Shown here: positions 11,528 to 20,625 of the stretch, in pieces
Position numbering within the stretch: the first letter of the stretch is position 1
Layout: each line of letters begins with the position of its first letter
DNA from: Paraescarpia echinospica
Lineage: Eukaryota > Annelida > Polychaeta > Sabellida > Siboglinidae
NCBI GenBank assembly: GCA_020002185.1
Contig: JAHLWY010000255.1
Coordinates: 62,001-126,000, forward strand
DNA length: 64,000 nt
Direction of reading: 5' to 3'
Notes under the pieces: model-generated
Database searches by the model: none
Seen by the model: only the letters and a program-made list of their open reading frames with translations
What the model was told of the DNA's origin: nothing
Program-made: the position numbers and the translations under genes

Positions 11528-12018
11528 ATGGCGGCCTCTAACGCAACCTCCGACAACACGATCGATCTGACAGCTCTCGAAACAGTAAATGACGGTTGTT
11601 ATCCATTTGATCGACCACTGAATATTGTAACATGCGCTCTGACTGCGAGATATGTATGTTATCCATCTTGTCATGTCTGCACCAGCAAAGTTCTTTTTGA
11701 AACGAAAGGTCACCACACCGTCATGACATGTCCGGTTCATGGACGACAGAAGGGGGCCCCTGTTTATAAATACTGCTTGGGCATCCTGTTGAGTGACCGA
11801 AAAGGCACTGAATTGTGGGTCACAGCTTTTGACGCCGTAGCCCGGCGGGCTATAGGTGGTCTCTCGGCCAATGACTATATGTCACTGAAAAAAGACGAAA
11901 ACCGTTATGGTGTATTGAGCGTCCTGCACGCAAACAGGCTAGGGTGACTATCAGAAAGTCATCAAAAGGCGGTTACGTGAACTATTCCGTGACAGCACTG
12001 GAAGTGATTGAACAGTAA
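11528..12018 (+). pseudogene. RPA70-like single-strand DNA-binding protein, frameshifted near its end
   Basis: This looks like the C-terminal OB-fold/zinc-ribbon domain of replication protein A large subunit, which binds single-stranded DNA. Visible features are a zinc-ribbon pattern (C48, C51, C68, H71, in YPSCHVCTSK and TCPVHG), then the strand-like block YKYCLGILLSD and WVTAFDAVARRAIGGLSA, which matches the family's D-x-(T/S)-G/F-(N/D)-x-x-A pattern. The open frame from ATG 11528 stops at 11945. One base away the sequence continues as a plausible final strand (KSSKGGYVNYSV) and ends at TAA 12018, so I read a single-base frameshift near 11944. It would protect displaced strands during protein-primed replication. 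The family call is by eye; the frameshift could also be natural C-terminal divergence. Confidence 0.65.
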
Positions 12019-12079
12019 CTGCAGCAAGGTGACCATGGTGTAATTTCCTATGTTGTAGTTTGAACACCTGTCCGCGTGC

Positions 12080-12886
12080 ATGGATGACGATAGCCTGGAT
12101 GTCAAATCACCGGCAGCCGAGGGATCGGAAACGTTGAAAAGACATCTGAGTTATTCAGATGTCAGTGATGATGAGGCAAGTATCATTTTATGTGGGTCGT
12201 GTAGATGGAGTAGTGATGACGAGGGCGATGATGTTGATCAATGTAGTAGTGATTTACGGGAGAGTATAGAGAAAACCAATGCCATTCAAAAACGCTCGGA
12301 GGAAATGATAGACGAAGATGTATTTATAGTAACTATCTCCAACGCCTGCGTGCCCTACGCATCCAAAACACTGTGTCGTCACTACGAAGGCCTTCACAAG
12401 TCACTATACACCCTGGATGACAGCAAAATCCTGAATGCTCTGAATGAGGCAGTGGACCAAATCGGATATGCATCGCATACACCGGAGTGGGGTGAGTATA
12501 CCATCCCACGAGTGAAAGAGACTCTGCTTGTGCGAGGTATAGCCTTGCTGAATGAGGGTAAGGAGGCGCCGGCGAGAGCTAGTCTCAAAAAACAAGAAGA
12601 CCTCACGGAGGAAACGAAGGACTTGTACCTGTTGTCCACAACTGCAGCCAACGCCTGTCTTCGTCGTGTAGCCAACAGACTGGACCGTACCTTCGAAGAT
12701 CAAGACGTTGACATGTACAGAGTGAGCAGTGATTTGATCTATGACACTTTGAGGTGGACAGTGAGACATATGAGATTTAAAGCGGACTTTCCGGTGTGGG
12801 CACATGATACTATACCACGTGTCGAAACCATCCTGCGCACTTGTGGTCTAACACTGAAGTCTGACGTTCTATCACCTGTGTGTTAA
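12080..12886 (+). CDS. Uncharacterised protein with two internal repeats
   Basis: Not recognised. The 268-residue open frame has an acidic, serine-rich N-terminus (residues 1-80, including SYSDVSDDEAS and SSDDEGDDVD), which is likely disordered. Two similar domains follow, about residues 81-156 and 182-259. Each begins with an (S/A)NAC segment and ends with W-x-x-x-TIPRV (W137 and W240, TIPRV at 141-145 and 244-248), then a leucine-rich helix and a G-(I/L)-(A/T)-L stretch. The linker is charged. The duplicated domain is probably all-helical. It lies between the RPA-like gene and the polymerase, so a role in early functions is a reasonable guess. The frame is intact. A weak donor (CACCT|GTGTGT near 12876) could also join it to the exon at 13009. 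Confidence 0.7.
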   Translation: MDDDSLDVKSPAAEGSETLKRHLSYSDVSDDEASIILCGSCRWSSDDEGDDVDQCSSDLRESIEKTNAIQKRSEEMIDEDVFIVTISNACVPYASKTLCRHYEGLHKSLYTLDDSKILNALNEAVDQIGYASHTPEWGEYTIPRVKETLLVRGIALLNEGKEAPARASLKKQEDLTEETKDLYLLSTTAANACLRRVANRLDRTFEDQDVDMYRVSSDLIYDTLRWTVRHMRFKADFPVWAHDTIPRVETILRTCGLTLKSDVLSPVC

Positions 12887-12947
12887 TTAACAATGGCGTC
12901 TAACGAGAAATCACCTGTGGGTTATTAACAATGGCGTCTAACGAGAA
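12872..12947 (+). repeat. Tandem duplication of about 38 bp carrying an ATG
   Basis: TCACCTGTG(T/G)GTTA, then TTAACAATGGCGTCTAACGAG, is present twice in a row (12872-12909 and 12911-12947). Each copy carries an ATG (12893 and 12931) and a possible GTG donor. It spans the end of the upstream gene. Confidence 0.8.
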
Positions 12948-13239
12948 CTAAAACTGTCACTTACACTCATCATCATATAATCTTGTTCTTTTTTATTGTG
13001 TTTAATAGGATGATGATGAATTAGGACGAATACGTCGTGCTTATATGGACGACGACGACGTCGATACACCAATGAAAAAGATCCCGCGTCGAAGGCGTGT
13101 CGAGGTACCGTTACGTCGTCGCCTTCTTGAGGTACTGCACGAGCGTCAGCAGCGCCCTCACACGACGTCACCGACATTCGATATGACATGTAATGACGTC
13201 ACCGCCGCCGCATCACCATCTCCTGACATCCCGTTATAG
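12893..13239 (+). CDS. Small basic protein, probably spliced
   Basis: Not recognised. The 3' exon (13009-13239) follows a strong acceptor (TTGTTCTTTTTTATTG, then TTTAATAG), and its frame is closed by a stop at the acceptor itself, so splicing or a start at ATG 13045 is needed. A short first exon, ATG 12893 to 12916 with donor CACCT|GTGGGT, joins in frame and gives an N-terminus MASNEKSP followed by DDDELGRIRRAYM. The body is acidic (DDDDVD), then strongly basic (KKIPRRRRVEVPLRRR), then a serine/threonine/proline-rich tail. The basic part suggests nucleic-acid binding or nuclear localisation. The unspliced alternative is a 64-residue protein from 13045. Confidence 0.4.
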
Positions 13240-13290
13240 ATGACCTGCCTTAACGACGACACAACATCATGAGAATACGAACAGCTCCAG

Positions 13291-13583
13291 ATGAGTAGAT
13301 CGATATTCGATCTTTCTCCCCATGGAATTTTGATATGGTCAACATTTCTGGACTGTATGCCTTTAGGGTATAGAGAACCATTTCATGCTATAGCCTCTCT
13401 ACAGAGAGATATAGCGCGCTTGTCCAATGCGCTGTATCCATCGACACCGACTAGTCTGAAAGAAAAGCGGTGCGGCACTGTTGCCTTGACATCGCCCGAA
13501 ATATTATCCGGGACGAACATATTGACGCTGTGACATCTACTATCCGTAGAGAACTGTATGATCATATCGAATTTGAAAATTAG
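13291..13583 (+). pseudogene. Uncharacterised small protein, frameshifted
   Basis: Not recognised. From ATG 13291 the frame encodes a start with IFDLSPHGILIW and a helical stretch, then SLKEKR. Shortly after this, near 13472, the protein-like sequence moves by one base: the other frame runs on as RHCCLDIARNIIRDEH and IRRELYDHIEFEN to a TAG at 13581-13583. The continuous frame from the ATG ends at 13533. The cysteine/histidine cluster at the junction might bind metal, but this is speculative. It is followed 48 nt downstream by the first copy of the 43-nt structured element and then by a poly(A) module, so it appears to be the last gene of its transcription unit. Confidence 0.45.
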
Positions 13584-13617
13584 TTGTGTAGATTAGTTGT
13601 GTAGATTAGTTGTGTAG
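13581..13617 (+). repeat. Three tandem copies of TAGTTGTGTAGAT
   Basis: A 13-bp unit is repeated three times directly after the upstream stop codon, in the 3' untranslated region. Confidence 0.75.
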
Positions 13618-13630
13618 AAGGTGCTATGAC

Positions 13631-13673
13631 AAAGAGGAAATGCACCCCTATGGTGTTTGGGGTTAGTGGCGCC
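13631..13673 (+). ncRNA. 43-nt structured 3'-UTR element, copy 1
   Basis: AAAGAGGAAATGCACCCCTA, a variable 7-nt loop, then GGGG-TTA and GGCGCC. The CCCC/GGGG pair forms an inner stem. The flanks CTATGAC (before) and GTCATAG (after) can form a 7-bp outer stem. Copy 2 at 18528 has the same core at the same distance from a stop codon. The nature of the element (processing signal, protein-binding hairpin or terminator) is unknown. Confidence 0.45.
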
Positions 13674-13693
13674 TCGTCATAGTAACCTTAACA

Positions 13694-13739
13694 TAGTAGT
13701 AGTAGTAGTAGTAGTAGTAGCAGTAGTAGTAGTAGTAGT
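13694..13739. repeat. TAG trinucleotide microsatellite
   Basis: A run of AGT/TAG repeats with one CAG interruption in the 3' region of the first gene cluster. Confidence 0.85.
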
Positions 13740-13787
13740 TTTCGATTTGAATATTAGTTGTAGTTTTCGATTTGAATATTGAATTAT

Positions 13788-13840
13788 ACTAAAACACGGT
13801 TTTATACTCATTACGCTTGTATCTTTAGTGAAAAATAAAA
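13788..13840 (+). terminator. Poly(A) module, copy 1
   Basis: ACTAAAACACGGTTT(T)ATACT, then CACGCTTGTATCTTTAGT-like sequence and AATAAA at 13834-13839. Nearly the same 53-nt module follows the protease gene at 25273-25325. It is the apparent 3' processing signal of the first + strand cluster (RPA-like to unknown protein), before the polymerase transcription unit starts. Confidence 0.65.
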
Positions 13841-13906
13841 GGTATATATAATAGCCTTCTTGCTTGTCCGTTGTTCTTTCGTTTCAAAGGATGACTTTGC
13901 GGTATA

Positions 13907-13940
13907 CGACGCGCGCGCGCACACACACACACACACACAC
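13907..13940. repeat. CG/CA dinucleotide microsatellite
   Basis: A short GC run passing into a CA run. The other poly(A) module is likewise followed by CA repeats at 25380-25440. Confidence 0.85.
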
Positions 13941-14016
13941 AGTTATCGTTTTATAAGTAGCCACGTCATCACATAGTGTCCCCTATATAGACAATGTTTT
14001 ACACCACGAAGTATGA

Positions 14017-14028
14017 TATATATAAATA
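14017..14028 (+). promoter_or_regulatory. TATA box of the polymerase gene
   Basis: TATATATAAATA lies 44-55 bp upstream of the polymerase ATG at 14072, after the poly(A) module of the previous cluster. Position and orientation fit a core promoter. Confidence 0.5.
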
Positions 14029-14071
14029 GGCTAGCATCCTTCATCCTTCAGTTGTAGGTGGATGCGGCGTC

Positions 14072-17000
14072 ATGAAGAAGCACGTTTGTCGTCACTGCGG
14101 TATCGTCAGCGATACATACGACGATTTGGAACATCACATCCATCTAAGACATTCATCGCTTCAGTCACCACGAGCCGAAGAAGATCATGCCTACTACAGC
14201 AAAGCACCGTCGCGAGTGGCGCCATCTGCTGAATCCAAAAGAACCACCCAGCGATGGCAGGTATGTTCAACAGATTTCGCGAGACGATACACCTTGTTAC
14301 GTCACATGAAGACGTCATGTGGTAGGGTACCCGTGGAGAAAAACCACCGCTGTGAGATTTGCGCACGTGAATTCGCAAGACGTGACCACTTGTTACAACA
14401 TATCAAGGTATGTAGAAGACGAGAAGAAGTCGCGAGTAAACCACCCAAGCGTGCGAGACGCGAAGAGCAACCACGTGACGACAACGTCGATCCCATACAT
14501 ACTCCCCCACAACTCCCCTTGGCCGATCATCTGTCTAGTGATCTGCGAGATGTCGTTCGAGACCACATTTCGACCATCAGAAGCCACGTGACCAGAGGAA
14601 CCGTTCAATCCACTTTGGATTACAGGGTGACGACACCGGACACGACTCATCTAGAACCGTCCTTGGAGATCATGTTTCATCAACAGAAACACGCCTTTAA
14701 GATTAATCTTAGTTAAGGATTTGTGTTGAGGAACAAGATCACAAATTTATACCGATACTATCATTCGTCATGTAACTGTTGCGGACGTTACCTCGATGAA
14801 CCGTGTCTGATTACCAACGCCGAAGACTTTGATGCATTTCTGGAGCGTATCCGAGAAACAGACGTGTTGCAGTGGGCTATCAATCAACGTCCGAACAATC
14901 AATGGGTTTGCGAGGCGGTCACGAACGTCACCTTCTTCGTCAACCACATCGTACACCATTCTATAGGATGCGCGGACATCACCCTTTCCAGGTACATCAA
15001 GAAGAACCATGCCGTCATTGGGCTGGAAAGAGAAGCCAACAACAACAAGAAGTACACCGACAATATGTGTTTCTTCCGTTGCCTGGCTCATACATCGCGG
15101 ATGTGACCCACGTTACCTGGAACCCAATGTGAAGGTACTCTACGAGAAGTACGACCACGAAGACGGAGTGTCTATGAAAGACTTTGAGGGAGTGACGATG
15201 GACGACCTCTATCGGATCGAGACCACCTTTGAGATCAACGTGTGCGTCTACACCCTCATCGAACCAACGGAAGTAGAAGGCGGAAAGACGACTGCCGAGC
15301 ATGTACGTCGTTCACTGTGTCACTATTCCGACACCTTGTACGTCAATGTGTACGAGACACACTTTTCCTATATACAAGACATCAATATGTACTGTCACTC
15401 TTATCGTTGCAGGAAATGCGGTGACTCGTTGTGGAAAGACGCGTACCAACTAGAGAGACACGAGCGCACGTGTAAGGGTGGCGTGCGAAAGATCAATCCC
15501 GGTGGTGTCTACCGTCCGACGTCGACAATCTTCCAGCGTTTGGACGACGAAAACATTCATGTTCCCGAGTGCTTGCGCAACTACCCCTATCGTGCTACCT
15601 TCGACTTCGAGACCTGGTTCGATACGTCACACCTTCCGTCGTACAGCGACAAGGTTCATTGGGTGTCTCGTCACGTACCGTTGAGTGTGTCACTGGCGAG
15701 TAACGTACCTGGATTCGAAGAAGTGCGATGTCTTATCACCTATGGTGATAGTGACAAGTTGGTATCCGACATGATGTCCTTCCTTCAGTCTATGAGCAGT
15801 GCTGCCTACGAAGCAATGATAGACGATTACGAGAGCGTCCTTCAAGAACTCGCGGAAGCGATCGCGACCTGGGACGAGTACGAGGCGGCGGCGGTGGAGG
15901 AAGCGGCGGACAACGAGTCTAAGCGAAAACCGACCAATCCCTACAAGACACTTACGGGTCAATTGTACGGTTGGCTTCATCAGTTGCCCGTCATCGGATT
16001 CAACTCGAGCAGGTACGATATGAACGTCATCAAACAGTTCCTGGTATCCTACTTACTGTCCACACCGAGAGAAAGAGAGGAGGAGGAGGAGGAGGAGGAT
16101 CCTGGAGACTTTCACGTGATTAAACGCGGCAACACGTTTATGTGTCTATCGACGGAAGACCTGAAATTCCTCGATATGACTCATTATATCGCCCCGGGAT
16201 TCTTGTACGATAAGTACCTGAAAGCGTACGGTTGCGAGGTTACGAAAGTACACTTCCCGTACGAATACATGGACAGGTTGGAGAGACTCGATGACACCGC
16301 TCTCCCTCCCAAACTGGCTTTTATCAGTCGACCGAAGAACGAAGGTATTTCCGACGAGGACTATACCCGATGTCAAGAGGCGTGGCGAGACAACGACATG
16401 AAGACGTTGCGAGATTTTCTCATCTGGTACAACAACAGAGACGTCGTACCGTTCTTGGAGGCCATCGACAAACAGTTTGCCTTCTACCGACAACGCGGTC
16501 TCGACATGTTCAAAAAAGCAATCAGTATACCCGGTTTGACCTTGTCCCACCTGTTCAACTATGTACCGAAGAAGACCTTCTTCACCCTCTTCAACGAGAC
16601 GAACAAGGATGTCTGTCAACTGGTCAGAGATAACATCGTCGGAGGACATTCACTCATCTTCACCAGACATCACGAGAAAGGGGTTACGAAGATACGTCGG
16701 AACGATTACGGTGATGCGGCTCGAACGTGTCAGTCCATTGTTGGATATGACGCGAATGCATTGTAACTGTGGTCTCTATCGCAGGACATGCCGACGGGAT
16801 GGTACACGCGACGACGGGAAGAGAAGGATTTCCGACCGGAAGCAGCACAGCCCACCGGACAGATGGCCGCCGAATGGCTGTCGTGGGAGTCCGAAAGCAC
16901 GGGACGCGTCATACGTCATCAGTCCAATGGACGAGAGAAGCGCATCGGTAAACTCCTGGTGGACGGTTGGTGCAGTGAAACAAAGATGGCCTATCAGTTT

Positions 17001-18481
17001 CACGGATGGTTCTATCACGGATGTCCGTGCACCGGTCTTCAGGTCAACGAGCTCAACGGGAAACGCATGACTCAACTCCTAACCGAAACACGAATAAACA
17101 CGAGCTACCTTCGTCACTTCGTCAGGGTCGACGAGATGTGGGAATGCGAGTGGAAGGTCACGAGACGCGATCCGTGTGTGAAACTGTTTCTGGACGCCAT
17201 CTTTCGCCGCCGCCGCCGCCGCCGCGTGCCATGGAAGATGACGTCACAAGAGATCCTGACAGGGGTACGTAATGGCAGGGTTTTCGGAATGATTCTGTGC
17301 GACATTCTTGTACCAGAGGAATTGCGCGCGCACTTTGCCGAGATGCAGCCCATCTTCAAGAACATTCACATGACCCGCGATGACCTCGGACCGTACATTC
17401 GTCGATACGCCGAAGAACACGACATCATGAAAACCCCGCATCGCATGCTCATCGGAAGTTATCGTGGAGATAAGATCTTGCTCGCTACACTTCTCTTGCG
17501 ATGGAATCTGGAACACGGACTCGAGGTGACCAACGTCTATCAGGTCATCGAGTACACACCGATCGCCTGCTTCCGACGATTCGGTGAGGCGGTGTCCACT
17601 GCGCGTCGGTAAGGAGACGTCCACCTTGACAAGGCCATGATCGCGGACACCAACAAACTTATGGGGAATTCTTCGTATGGGAAATTTATAACCAACGTCG
17701 ATAGGCACCGGGAAGTCAGGTATTGCACGGAGAAGTGTGCGTCGAACGCGATCAGCGATCTAGCTTCCGCCAACTCGACGTCGTGACCGACGATGCGTAC
17801 GAGATAGAGATGAACAAGCGCACCGTCAGATACACCCTGCCCACACACGTGGGATTCTTCGTGTTGCAGTGGGCCAAACTGCGCATGTTGGAGTTCTACT
17901 ACGACTTCATGGTCAGGTACGTGGAACTTCCGCTTTTCGAGTACTGAGAAACCGATACGGACAGCGCCTATTTGGATCTAGCAGGTGAGTCCGTCGATGA
18001 CCTCATGACCTCGGAACTACGCGAAGACTACTTTCGTCACCGCTCCGAATGGCTACCGTACGAATGTTGCGATGATCATCGGACCGAGTACGTTCTCTGT
18101 CGACTGGCCGGACGTCCGTGGAGCGGTACAGAGACGTGTTGCGAGGCGCGCAAAGCGTACGACAAGAGAACACCGGAACTCTTCAAGGTCGAATGGTCCG
18201 GCGACTGTTTCCTGGGTCTGTGCAGCAAGACCTACTACTGTTCGGGTACGGTCGATAAATACAGCACAAAGGGTCTGAACAAGCGCCTCAACACCATCGA
18301 CAAGCAGGCGTTCCTGGACTTGCTCACCAATCGACGGAGCGGAAGCGGAAACAACCGTGGGTTCCGGGTGAATCACTCGTCCGTGTTGACGTACATACAG
18401 GAACGCGCGGCTTTGACCTACTTCTACGCCAAGCGCTTTGTCCACGAGGACGGAGTCACAACAGGATCGGTGGACGTGTGA
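14072..18481 (+). pseudogene. polB: Protein-primed family B DNA polymerase, multiply broken
   Basis: This enzyme would replicate the element by protein priming. The N-terminus has C2H2-type zinc fingers (HVCRHCG at the start; HRCEICAREFARRDHLLQH at residues 92-110) and a second finger that lacks one cysteine. Exonuclease motifs follow: FDFETWFD (about 15600), GFNSSRYD (about 15995) and YNNRDVV (about 16430). Polymerase motifs are YDANAL (motif A, about 16747), KLMGNSSYG (B, 17655-17681), DTDSAY (C, 17954-17971) and KTYY (18227). Breaks: in-frame stops at 14714, 16764 (inside motif A), 17610 and 17945 (just before motif C), and frameshifts near 15090 and 17763. The span of about 1,470 codons is long because of the finger-rich N-terminus. 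Every catalytic motif other than those hit is still readable, so decay is recent. The start at 14072 is supported by the TATA box upstream. Confidence 0.95.
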
Positions 18482-18657
18482 TGACGATCGATTGCCGTGT
18501 AAGTCTACGCCGAAACACTACTGACACAAAGAGGAAATGCGCCCCTACGTTAGTTGGGGTTATAGGCGCCGCTTTGCTGTCACGTGGTTAGTAGGCAGAC
18601 AGTAGACAAAAAAAGTTACTTAGACAGATGTCACGCAATCGGTCGTCATAGACCATC
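18482..18657 (+). other. 3' region of the polymerase gene and spacer
   Basis: Holds the second 43-nt structured element (18528-18570) and a short spacer rich in CG. No poly(A) signal of the 53-nt type is present here. Confidence 0.4.
18528..18570 (+). ncRNA. 43-nt structured 3'-UTR element, copy 2
   Basis: AAAGAGGAAATGCGCCCCTA, a different 7-nt loop, GGGG-TTA and GGCGCC. About 36 of 43 positions match copy 1 at 13631, with most differences in the loop. The outer flanks (CTGACA before; TGTCA after) pair with each other but differ from those of copy 1. It lies 47 nt after the polymerase stop codon; copy 1 is 48 nt after its stop. Confidence 0.45.
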
Positions 18658-18813
18658 ATGTCACGGATGCGAGCGGTCGTAGGAATATCGATAGTAGGAA
18701 CGATCGGAGTGTAACTCTACGTCCTATACGTCTTCTTGTACGTTCCCCTTCGCTCTTCGTGCGGTGGAGGTATCGTCGTATCTAACGTCACAGAGAACGC
18801 GACCGCCTACTAG
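18658..18813 (+). pseudogene. Small single-pass membrane protein, interrupted by a stop
   Basis: From ATG 18658, MSRMRAVVGISIVGTIGV is followed by an in-frame TAA at 18712, after which the same frame continues as LYVLYVFLYVPLRSS and ends at TAG 18811. Reading across the stop gives one hydrophobic helix of about 25 residues near the N-terminus, then a short tail with two N-x-T sites (NVT, NAT). Small membrane proteins of unknown role are common in Polintons. It ends 14 bp before the ATPase start. The family is not recognised. Confidence 0.45.
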
Positions 18814-18827
18814 AAGACGCGGCGATC

Positions 18828-19451
18828 ATGGATACGCAATTGAAACATCCCTTCACCTGTATAGTCGCGATTCCGACGGGGTGCGGTAAGAGTACCTTCG
18901 TGACGCGCGATCTACGTCACGCCGCAAAGATTATAGATCGGCCTCCACAGAAGACGACGTGGTATTATGGAGAGTGGCAGAACGCCTACGCATCCATAGA
19001 CAACGACTTGGTGCGATTCGAGGAAGGTTTGCCGAAGGGCGATTTCGAAGCATCGATGCAAAACCTCGTGGTCATAGACGATCTGATGGCGGAAACGGAT
19101 AAAAGGGTCACGACCTTATTCACGAAAAAGAGTCATCTTCAAAACACCTCCGTCCTCTATCTCGTGCAGAACCTGTTTCCGAAAAACAAGGAGAGTCGCA
19201 CGACCAGTCTGAACGCGCAATACATGGTGGTCTTCAAGAATCCTCGCGACGCGTCGCAGATAGGTCACTTGGCGCGACATATGTATCCGGGACGCCTGAA
19301 GTTTGTACAGGAAGCGTTTAAAGACGCCACGTCATTACCATACGGTTATCTCCTGATCGATCTGAAACAGGACACACCTGAAGACATGCGTCTGAGCACG
19401 GCCATCTTTCCGGACGACGGTGTTCAGTACGTGTACCAGCCCAAGGTATAA
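18828..19451 (+). CDS. DNA-packaging ATPase (FtsK/HerA type)
   Basis: This is the genome-packaging motor ATPase of the Polinton/A32-like branch of the FtsK/HerA superfamily, expected to pump DNA into capsids. The 207-residue frame is intact. Walker A is PTGCGKST at residues 16-23, with the preceding hydrophobic strand CIVAI. Walker B is LVVIDD at residues 80-85. A later SVLYLVQNLFPK segment is in the place of the sensor strand, and NAQYMVVFKNPRD is typical of the family. The length is normal. It starts 14 bp after the small membrane gene and is followed after 37 bp by the pX-like gene. It is the best preserved of the hallmark genes. Confidence 0.93.
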   Translation: MDTQLKHPFTCIVAIPTGCGKSTFVTRDLRHAAKIIDRPPQKTTWYYGEWQNAYASIDNDLVRFEEGLPKGDFEASMQNLVVIDDLMAETDKRVTTLFTKKSHLQNTSVLYLVQNLFPKNKESRTTSLNAQYMVVFKNPRDASQIGHLARHMYPGRLKFVQEAFKDATSLPYGYLLIDLKQDTPEDMRLSTAIFPDDGVQYVYQPKV

Positions 19452-19488
19452 GACGACTGTCCATGGACATCGTCTCTTCAGTCGCAGG

Positions 19489-19947
19489 ATGTCGGAGCTC
19501 GTGAAGAGACATATCCTAAGCATACAGGCTCTCAACAGATACAAGAGCGCGAAATTGAGACGAGCCATCATCAACAACGCCGACGCTGATCTCTTGTGCG
19601 CATTGGCCGAGTGCGCCTACGACATATTGAAGAAGAACATTTCCTTGACTCCCGTACAGAGACAACGTTTGAATAAATACAAAACAAAACTGCGCGAGTT
19701 GGCAGAGAGACGTCGTCGAGGTAATAATAATAATAACCAGGTCGGAGAGGGTCAGACCGGTGGTTTCCTTGTTGCTTTCCTAGCACCCTTGGCTATTTCG
19801 GTCTTCCTTGCTCAAAGAGGTGCTACTCAAGTAGACGACAAGGATGGAACACGCACGGAAGATGGCCTTGGTAGATCCGCGACTGTTGGACAGTCTTCGC
19901 GCACCACCGACGGATACCCTAGCGCGGAAGGTACACGACCTCGATAA
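19489..19947 (+). CDS. pX-like small basic protein with hydrophobic tail
   Basis: Polintons and adintoviruses carry a small basic protein compared with adenovirus core protein X; this frame has that layout. Residues 1-75 are helical and charged (YKSAKLRRAIINNADADLL, then LTPVQRQRLNKYKTKLREL). A basic run RRRR follows, then an asparagine run encoded by an AAT microsatellite (GNNNNNQ) and a glycine/hydrophobic segment (GGFLVAFLAPLAISVFLA). I chose ATG 19489 because the upstream part of the frame overlaps the end of the ATPase gene and looks non-homologous. The C-terminal 40 residues overlap the next gene in another frame and may be an extension caused by loss of the normal stop. Confidence 0.65.
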   Translation: MSELVKRHILSIQALNRYKSAKLRRAIINNADADLLCALAECAYDILKKNISLTPVQRQRLNKYKTKLRELAERRRRGNNNNNQVGEGQTGGFLVAFLAPLAISVFLAQRGATQVDDKDGTRTEDGLGRSATVGQSSRTTDGYPSAEGTRPR

Positions 19948-20613
19948 CGAGATCAAAGTCATATTCGACAGACAAGATCTCACCAACGGAGACAAGGCCA
20001 TGATGTATAATCAAGTGTTGCAACGCTACAACGCGTTGTCCGATCGTCGCATGCGAGAACCCGTGCGCGTGATGAACGTGGAGACGCCACCACCACCACC
20101 GCCAATTGTCCCTGCTCCAGTCGACACGGCGGCGGCGGCTGCGGCAGCAATTGTCCCGGCGCCCCCGCCGGAGAAGTCGTCAACAGCGTTCCAAAGGGCC
20201 TTCGGACCAAAGCCGCGCGACTGATGGAACGTCTCAAAGGAGACGTCGCGTGGAACGCGCGCGGAGAGCTCATGCACAGAGGAGTAGCGGTACCCGGAAG
20301 TAACGTGGTTGATCTCGTAAACGATGTCCTGCGTAAGCGCAAGACCGCCGGCGATCCGACGGGATGGCAGGTGTTTGCGCGTCAACTCGCTGAGTCGAAC
20401 GTACCCATGGAGTTGGTGGGTAACCAGGACAGGAAGCGGCACATTCAGCAGTCGCAAAAGAAGAGCGCGGTAGCGGCAGCGGCCACACGATCGCTCGGTA
20501 GAGCGAGACGAACCATGCAGTGGACACCCCTCGCGCGTCGTCAACGGATGGACTCGTCCTCCTTTTCCACACCACCGCCGGAAGGACGGAAGAAGACATG
20601 GGAGAGTCTTTAA
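19844..20613 (+). pseudogene. Conserved Polinton protein of unknown function, frameshifted
   Basis: I recognise the general pattern of a conserved but uncharacterised Polinton protein. The N-terminal part (from ATG 19844) has MALVDPRLLDSL, a helical region and a proline/alanine-rich stretch with a proline run and an alanine run. The C-terminal part, in another frame, has KAARLMERLKG, WNARGEL, VPGSNVVDLVNDVLRKRK, GWQVFARQL and NVPMELVGN. The two are almost certainly one protein: the frames overlap around 20160-20180 and the second frame is protein-like from about 20170 on. The frame from 19844 instead stops at 20224. Its role is unknown; its position between the pX-like gene and the integrase suggests a virion protein. 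Confidence 0.6.
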
Positions 20614-20625
20614 AGACGATGACGC

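Noticed and set aside
13631..13673. Known small self-cleaving ribozyme (hammerhead, twister) in the 43-nt element
   Set aside because: Neither strand shows the conserved hammerhead core (CUGAUGA and GAAA in place) or a convincing twister core. The element stays unassigned.
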